A program made the position numbers and the translations under genes. 64,000 nt of DNA, taken from NCBI GenBank assembly GCA_947471985.1, contig CANIZL010000011.1, positions 1-64,000 on the forward strand, written 5' to 3'. This document shows, piece by piece, positions 60,201-64,000 of this stretch. Each line of letters opens with the position of its first letter. The first letter of the stretch is position 1. The notes under the pieces are model-generated. The model saw nothing but the letters and a program-made list of their open reading frames with translations, did not search any database and was not told the origin of the DNA. This stretch comes from Verrucomicrobiota bacterium. Lineage in GTDB: Bacteria > Verrucomicrobiota > Verrucomicrobiia > Limisphaerales > UBA9464.

Positions 60201-63200
60201 GGTGCCCCTGCCGGCGCAGGCGGATCCGAATACGATGATCGATCTGCAGTTGAAGATCGCCTCGCGCGCCGGCGATGCGCGTCGACTGACGGTGGCGCTT
60301 CCGCAGATCGCCGCGCCGGTCCTGCTTTCGGAATGGAAGATCGAACCGGAATCCGGGCAGCGCTTGGAGTTTCGTCGCGGCACGGTGACGCCGGTCGCCG
60401 CGGGGGGCGATCGCTCCGGTTTCGGCGGGTTGCTCCGGCTCCTGCACGCAGAAACGGTGGAGCCGCTCGTGCTGGCGACGGCCGGATTGCTGGGCCTGCT
60501 TTTGATCCTCGTTTGGGTGGAACGAATGGCGTCCGGCGCCGGCGTGACGAAATTCAGTTTCCGGCATGCGGTCGGTGGCTTGCTAGGCTGCGTGGGCTGC
60601 GGGGGGATGCTCCTTCTGCTGGGGCAACTGCTGACGCTGTCCGCCGCGGTGGAGGTGGCGCCGACGTTGGATCTGCGCCTGATTGCGGCGATCCAACAGC
60701 CGGACACGGAATGGACCACCGAGCTGACCAATCTGCCCCTCGCGCCCTCGTTTGGGGAGTACCTGGGACGGCTCTGGCCGGCGATCGTGGCGGTGATCCT
60801 GTGGATTTATGCGGCCGTGGCGTGGACGGGCGGCGTCCGACGTTTTGCGGGTGTGGTGGGCTGGACGCTGCTGCTCTGGGCGGCCTTGCGCCTGGACAAT
60901 GGGGTTCCGGCGTTCCTTCTCGCGGTGGCGGCATTGGCCTTTGGGTTGGTAGTTCTTCCTTCCCTGCGCCGCTGGTGGGCGGTGCCGCGCAAATCTCCGA
61001 CGCTGACGCCACCGCCGGACGGTTCGGCCACCACGGGTTCGACAGTGGCCACGGCGGCCTCGGCGGTGCTGCTCGGTTGGTTGGCGCTGGCCGGTATGAA
61101 TCCGCCCGCGGCACAGGCGCAAGGATTGTCGCCGGCGCCCCTGCCGGAGTCGGTCCGACAACAGGTGCGCGTGCAGGAGGATTTTGTCGTGGGCCACGCG
61201 ACGCTGCACTGGCAGGCGGTGGCGGGCCAGGTGCTGCCGTTGCTGCATGCCCCGGGTGTGCTGACGCAGGCCACGTTCCCGCCGGAAGCGGGTCGCTTGG
61301 TGCGTCTCGCGGCGGGCGAGGGACAGGCCTTTCTGGCCGAAAAATCCGGGCCGCTCGATGTGGTGTTGGACTATCAATTGCCGGTCGAAGCGCGGGCGGG
61401 GGAACGCGGCTTTGGGTTGCCGACCCAGGCGGGTCTGGTGAATCAACTGACCCTGACGCTGATCGGGATGGAAGCGGATTTGAGTGTGCCGCAGGCGGTG
61501 TCCTTACGCGCGCCGGCGATGGAGGTCCGCAAGGATTCGGTGTTCGAAGTCGTGCTGGCGCCGGCGAACGATCCCTGGATCGGCTGGCAGCCCCGGCGGC
61601 GCGATACCCGGCGGGAGAAAGCGGTTTTCTATGCGGAACTGCAGCAACTCCTGGTCCCCGGGGGCGGCATTGTGGAAGGCTGGCACGAAGCGCAGATCCG
61701 GCCGGCGCAGGGCGAACTGAATGAGCTCGTGGTGGTCGTGCCGCCGGGCCTCACCATCACCGACGTGGTGTCGCCGCAGGTCGCGCAGTGGCGTTTTGAT
61801 CCGACGCAGCGCCGCCTGCGCATCGGACTCACGCCCGCGCAGTCCAAACCGTTTGCGGTGCTGATCAAATCGCAAATGGCCACCGGGCCGCTGCCGACGG
61901 AAGCGGCCGTGGGTGTGCTGACGCTGGAAAACGCGGCGGGTGAAGTGGGCTTGTTCGGCTTCGCCACGGGTTCCGAGGTGCAGTTGGATGACGTCCGGAG
62001 CACGACGCTGTCGCCGATCAATCTGGAGGATTTCCCGGCCGGCTTGTTGGACACCGTGCGGTCGCAGGTGGCCGGACTCACGCTGCGCCGGGCGTATCGC
62101 TATGCGAATCCGCAGGCGACGGCCACGCTGAAGGTTTCCGCGGTGGAACCGGACGTCCGCGTGGAATCGCAGCAGACGCTCTCCCTGGGCGAGGATCGCA
62201 CCGTGCTGGCGGCCAACCTGACCGTGGCGATCACGCGGGCGGGCCTGTTCAAATTGAGTTTTGTGCTGCCCCCGGCGTTCGACGTGGAAACCATCAGTGG
62301 TGCCGCGTTGAGTCACTGGACGGAACTCCGCCAAGCGACGAACCGGCTGATTACTCTCCATCTGAAGGGACGGACCGACGGCACCCAGCAGTTCGCCGTG
62401 AGCCTGACGGCGCCGGGAGTTCGGGCGACGCCCGGTTGGTCGGTGCCGCGCCTGATTTTGCGGGAGGCCACCAAACAACGGGGGCAATTGCTGGTGGTTC
62501 CCGAGCAGGGCTTGCGGTTGCAGGTCGCCGCCCGCGACGCCGTGACGCAGTTGGATCCCCTGCAATCGGGCGTGCGTCAGAAGGGCGTGCTCGCGTTCCG
62601 TTTGCTGCAGACCGAATGGAATCTCGCGCTCGATCTGGAACGGGTGGATGCCTGGACGCAGGTGGTGAGCTTGCAGCACCTCTTGATCAACGAAGCGCAG
62701 ATCCGGGTCACCGGAAATCTCCAGTACGAGATTGAAAATGCTGGTGTGAAATCGCTGTTCGTCCGCCTGCCCGCGAATGCCGAGAATCTGCGCTTCCGCG
62801 GCGAACAGGTGGCCGACTTCATCCCCCGGACGACTCAGACCAACGCCGCGATGAAGGACTGGGAGATCAAGCTCAGTCGGCGCGTCACCGGAAAATTCCT
62901 GCTGCAGGTGAACTACCATCAGCCGCTGGCGGCGTTGGCGACCAATGTGGTGGTGCCCGGCATCGAAGTGCAGGAGGTGAACCTGCAACGCGGCTTTGTG
63001 ACGGTGCAATCCGCGAGCCGGCTGCAGGTGCGCGTGGACCCGGTGCCCGCGGCCTTGCAGGCCACCGAGTGGAGCGCGGTGCCCCGGTCCTTGCAGGCGG
63101 ATCTCCCGGGATTAACGCCCAGTCACACGTTCCGGCTGGTCGAACCGGCCTTCCAATTGAACCTGCAATTGGACCGGCACGACGCGGCCAAACTGCTGCC

Positions 63201-64000
63201 CGCGCGCGTGAATCGGGTCGATCTCACGTCGGTGGTTTCCGACGACGGCACCGTCTTCACGCAGGTGCGCCTTTTGCTGATCCCGGGCGATCAGCAATTG
63301 CTCCGGTTCTCCTTGCCGGAAGCTGCGCGGTTCTGGTTTGCGTTTGTGGGTCAGAACAGCGTGATGCCGTGGCGCGAAGGCGAGCAGATCCTGGTGCCGC
63401 TGGAGCAGCACTCCAAGACGCGCGAGCCGGTGACGGTGGAACTCTTCTACACCCGTCGGGCGGGTGCGGCCGGGACGCGCTCTTTGGAGCTGGCGCTGGT
63501 GGGGCCCCGCTTTGATCTGCCCCTGGAGAACATCTCCTGGCGCGTTTTCCTGAATGACAAATGGCAGGTGCGGCACTGGGGTGGTTCGCTGGAACTCCAG
63601 GCCCCGCCCATCGTCGTGCCAGCCGTGGCGTTGGATCTGGATTCGTATGTCCGCCAGGAAGCCGGCGCGCGGCAGGTGAAGACGCGGGAGGCCGAGCAGT
63701 TTTTGTCGACGGCCAATTCGCTGTTGGAAAAGGGCGATCCGGAACAGGCCCGCCGGGCATTTCAAAATGCCTACGGCCTGTCGCAACACGACAACGCCTT
63801 CAACGAGGACGCGCGGGTGCAATTGCACAATCTGAAAACGCAGCAGGCCATCGTGGGCTTGAACGTGCGACAGGCCAAGGTGGCCGGCGAGAGCACGGCG
63901 TTGGCGGCGACTCCGCGCAGCCTGCGGGAAGGGCAGGAGACCGCGTACACGCAGCAGGAAGCGAAGCAATTGCTGGCGCGGAATTCGGCGGAGGATAACG
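57205..64000 (+). CDS. Giant exported membrane protein (partial, truncated by window end)
   Basis: At least 2265 codons, open from ATG 57205 to the window edge, with no stop in frame. Signal peptide MKTICCRPTGTVFARGIAL with hydrophobic core to SAEAP. The first about 1085 residues are beta-rich, with no family I recognise. Six hydrophobic spans follow (about 1088-1105, 1123-1146, 1193-1207, 1214-1230, 1235-1252, 1279-1297), the last ending AQAQG like a second export site. A second beta-rich half (1305 to about 2135) is then followed by an alpha-helical TPR-like tail (EQFLSTANSLLEKGDPEQAR, ALQNAYGL-type). It follows the VWA gene by 67 bases and is probably co-transcribed. The role may be envelope stress or surface structure; this is inference. 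Confidence 0.8.
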   Translation, partial: MKTICCRPTGTVFARGIALLLGCFVALNLWSAEAPVSAELKKASIEARGDADQAHFAIQAEFTGAGEGRTKAIYGATFQHVLQVATAVVKHRVTIRAEALQGGLSEVVVALAGDGDVKQVTGAELEDWSVRQGGAAGRTLVLRVKKTEAPVKTLTVELTAETPRPDPNATLSALTFSLAAPALANGFVVLEPESGLEVQLRNPAGLVPVDAAFLPEALRGRTGGTTNAPSVRLAYRFLGTAYSLPLSVTTADPEARRVVLRDFRLTGQLAEDTAAFTLTAIARVKHPQGASVELLSGRVALTEVSPSADWRLKFERGRYRAVFDRAGDFPVQIRFHAGVQRTNGWSQVDFTVASSTLQPVILQGLKTETQFRFVGAARPERVGEDFRSFLPADGRLNLGWQESRPAAEGALFFAVEELSQITVSPGVMRQTALLDFKVMQGELNRLSLRLAGEGEVIRVQGPQVLSWTVAPIPNSAERQLTVQLNQAQKDQFPVQIQTQTPLGTFPLATNVVLIRPEGATRFGGYYRIVNDGAVRLEVLEANGLSQISPEQFPAKESALALPAVASSQVFAYRFSGEAFGLRIQADNILPEVHVSEVLAYQLGETELAIDAEIELDVREAPLRELLLRVPKGYAVARLNATGLSDYFLTEPAGEPDAQLRLVYGAPIAGRQVLQLRLERNGALGAASWVLPRPEVVRAKSVRGHLAIRADAGFRLTPTLTQGLTEIGTAFFPKKIAGLQSAFRLSDAAWQATIQVERMPQSVQADSFHLFSVGEGIAYGSTLVNYLISGAPMASFRVALTNEYFNVEFTGKDVRNWQKVEGGYVVQLHTPVSGTYSLLATYERPFKAQGETLRFSGAQPLDAQSEQGHSIVVSTHQFQVVPVNVSAGLVRLEPGEVPAEYRLFFDAPILAAYRFTARPYNLQLELKPLVQGETVSQVVDRAAMTSRISKEGQVVTEARYFVKNQGLPNLRLRLPIGAQLWSVTVNGNPVVPVTAGTAHLVPLPAQADPNTMIDLQLKIASRAGDARRLTVALPQIAAPVLLSEWKIEPESGQRLEFRRGTVTPVAAGGDRSGFGGLLRLLHAETVEPLVLATAGLLGLLLILVWVERMASGAGVTKFSFRHAVGGLLGCVGCGGMLLLLGQLLTLSAAVEVAPTLDLRLIAAIQQPDTEWTTELTNLPLAPSFGEYLGRLWPAIVAVILWIYAAVAWTGGVRRFAGVVGWTLLLWAALRLDNGVPAFLLAVAALAFGLVVLPSLRRWWAVPRKSPTLTPPPDGSATTGSTVATAASAVLLGWLALAGMNPPAAQAQGLSPAPLPESVRQQVRVQEDFVVGHATLHWQAVAGQVLPLLHAPGVLTQATFPPEAGRLVRLAAGEGQAFLAEKSGPLDVVLDYQLPVEARAGERGFGLPTQAGLVNQLTLTLIGMEADLSVPQAVSLRAPAMEVRKDSVFEVVLAPANDPWIGWQPRRRDTRREKAVFYAELQQLLVPGGGIVEGWHEAQIRPAQGELNELVVVVPPGLTITDVVSPQVAQWRFDPTQRRLRIGLTPAQSKPFAVLIKSQMATGPLPTEAAVGVLTLENAAGEVGLFGFATGSEVQLDDVRSTTLSPINLEDFPAGLLDTVRSQVAGLTLRRAYRYANPQATATLKVSAVEPDVRVESQQTLSLGEDRTVLAANLTVAITRAGLFKLSFVLPPAFDVETISGAALSHWTELRQATNRLITLHLKGRTDGTQQFAVSLTAPGVRATPGWSVPRLILREATKQRGQLLVVPEQGLRLQVAARDAVTQLDPLQSGVRQKGVLAFRLLQTEWNLALDLERVDAWTQVVSLQHLLINEAQIRVTGNLQYEIENAGVKSLFVRLPANAENLRFRGEQVADFIPRTTQTNAAMKDWEIKLSRRVTGKFLLQVNYHQPLAALATNVVVPGIEVQEVNLQRGFVTVQSASRLQVRVDPVPAALQATEWSAVPRSLQADLPGLTPSHTFRLVEPAFQLNLQLDRHDAAKLLPARVNRVDLTSVVSDDGTVFTQVRLLLIPGDQQLLRFSLPEAARFWFAFVGQNSVMPWREGEQILVPLEQHSKTREPVTVELFYTRRAGAAGTRSLELALVGPRFDLPLENISWRVFLNDKWQVRHWGGSLELQAPPIVVPAVALDLDSYVRQEAGARQVKTREAEQFLSTANSLLEKGDPEQARRAFQNAYGLSQHDNAFNEDARVQLHNLKTQQAIVGLNVRQAKVAGESTALAATPRSLREGQETAYTQQEAKQLLARNSAEDN

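Noticed and set aside
57193-60567. 1124-aa open frame on the minus strand
   Set aside because: It is Arg/His/Gln-rich, without any family motif, and mirrors the giant plus-strand gene. GC-rich codon use leaves its antisense frame open.
59448-61724. 758-aa plus-strand frame within the giant gene
   Set aside because: Gly/Arg/Ala-rich out-of-frame shadow; the other frame has signal peptide, TM spans and normal composition.
1-64000. tRNA, rRNA, CRISPR array, prophage or replication origin
   Set aside because: No cloverleaf with anticodon arm, no rRNA core sequence, no regular spacer array and no phage structural genes were recognised by eye on either strand.

Overview
The window is about 64 kb of GC-rich, gene-dense bacterial chromosome. 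The gene set points to the Verrucomicrobiota, probably a Pedosphaera/Limisphaerales-like lineage. This assignment is inferred from content: no rRNA gene or other phylogenetic marker is present. The pointers are very large secreted cytochrome-c proteins of planctomycete type (DUF1592 group), a fused beta-propeller/HEAT/cytochrome/DUF1080 protein, ThuA, an FG-GAP/ASPIC-UnbV protein, a secreted xylose-isomerase-like TIM barrel, several ECF sigma factors (one with a membrane-anchored pilin-like tail), an ECF plus Ser/Thr-kinase pair, and a REP-associated tyrosine transposase. There are no tRNA, rRNA, CRISPR or prophage genes that I can recognise.

Layout. 1-916 is gene-free. 917-4587 (+) carries asnB, trmO and a secreted alpha/beta hydrolase. 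4608-7799 (-) is a fused multi-TM/spermidine-synthase-like protein, facing away from a DUF2339 membrane protein (8246-11305, +). 11392-11883 (-) is a GNAT acetyltransferase, then comes the 1247-aa propeller/HEAT/cytochrome c/DUF1080 protein (12063-15806, +). 15823-19635 (-) is an arsenic-related block: trxA, arsM, arsS, a PNPOx-like flavoprotein and a DUF1348 NTF2-like protein. 20052-22865 (+) holds an Old Yellow Enzyme reductase and a GAF/sigma-54 activator, with TCGTA-type inverted repeats around them. 23031-29807 (+) holds a beta-hydroxyacid dehydrogenase-like protein, the 1414-aa DUF1592-type protein and rlmI.

From 29817 to 42955 nearly everything is on the minus strand: the tailed ECF sigma factor, ThuA, a RAYT transposase flanked by short REP-like repeats, a small membrane protein, a Ser/Thr kinase with its ECF sigma factor, a GntR/ABC ATPase/ABC permease operon with a clear GntR operator, an O-methyltransferase and a glutathione peroxidase. 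43080-47723 (+) carries the FG-GAP/ASPIC protein, a tandem array of the REP-like repeat and a secreted TIM-barrel protein. 47778-50813 (-) is a TPR protein and a purple-acid-phosphatase-like metallophosphoesterase. 51090-53210 (+) encodes a secreted sphingomyelinase-D-like phospholipase fused to PLAT and two HYR domains. 53458-64000 (+) is an ECF sigma / VWA (anti-sigma-like) / giant secreted-membrane protein cassette, the last gene running off the window.

The most interesting items are: the sphingomyelinase D-like enzyme, which keeps the key catalytic residues and a variant of the SMD-tail motif; the ECF-VWA-giant-protein cassette; a short peptide motif (R-[IL]-D-P-x-L-A-K-R-Y-G-[IL]) found twice at the end of an ABC permease and once in the unrelated VWA protein; the RAYT with a dispersed short repeat family; and the arsM-arsS pair close to a thioredoxin gene. 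Gene starts were chosen by reading signal peptides, family length and Shine-Dalgarno-like sequence. Many longer open frames on both strands are GC-driven shadows and were left out.
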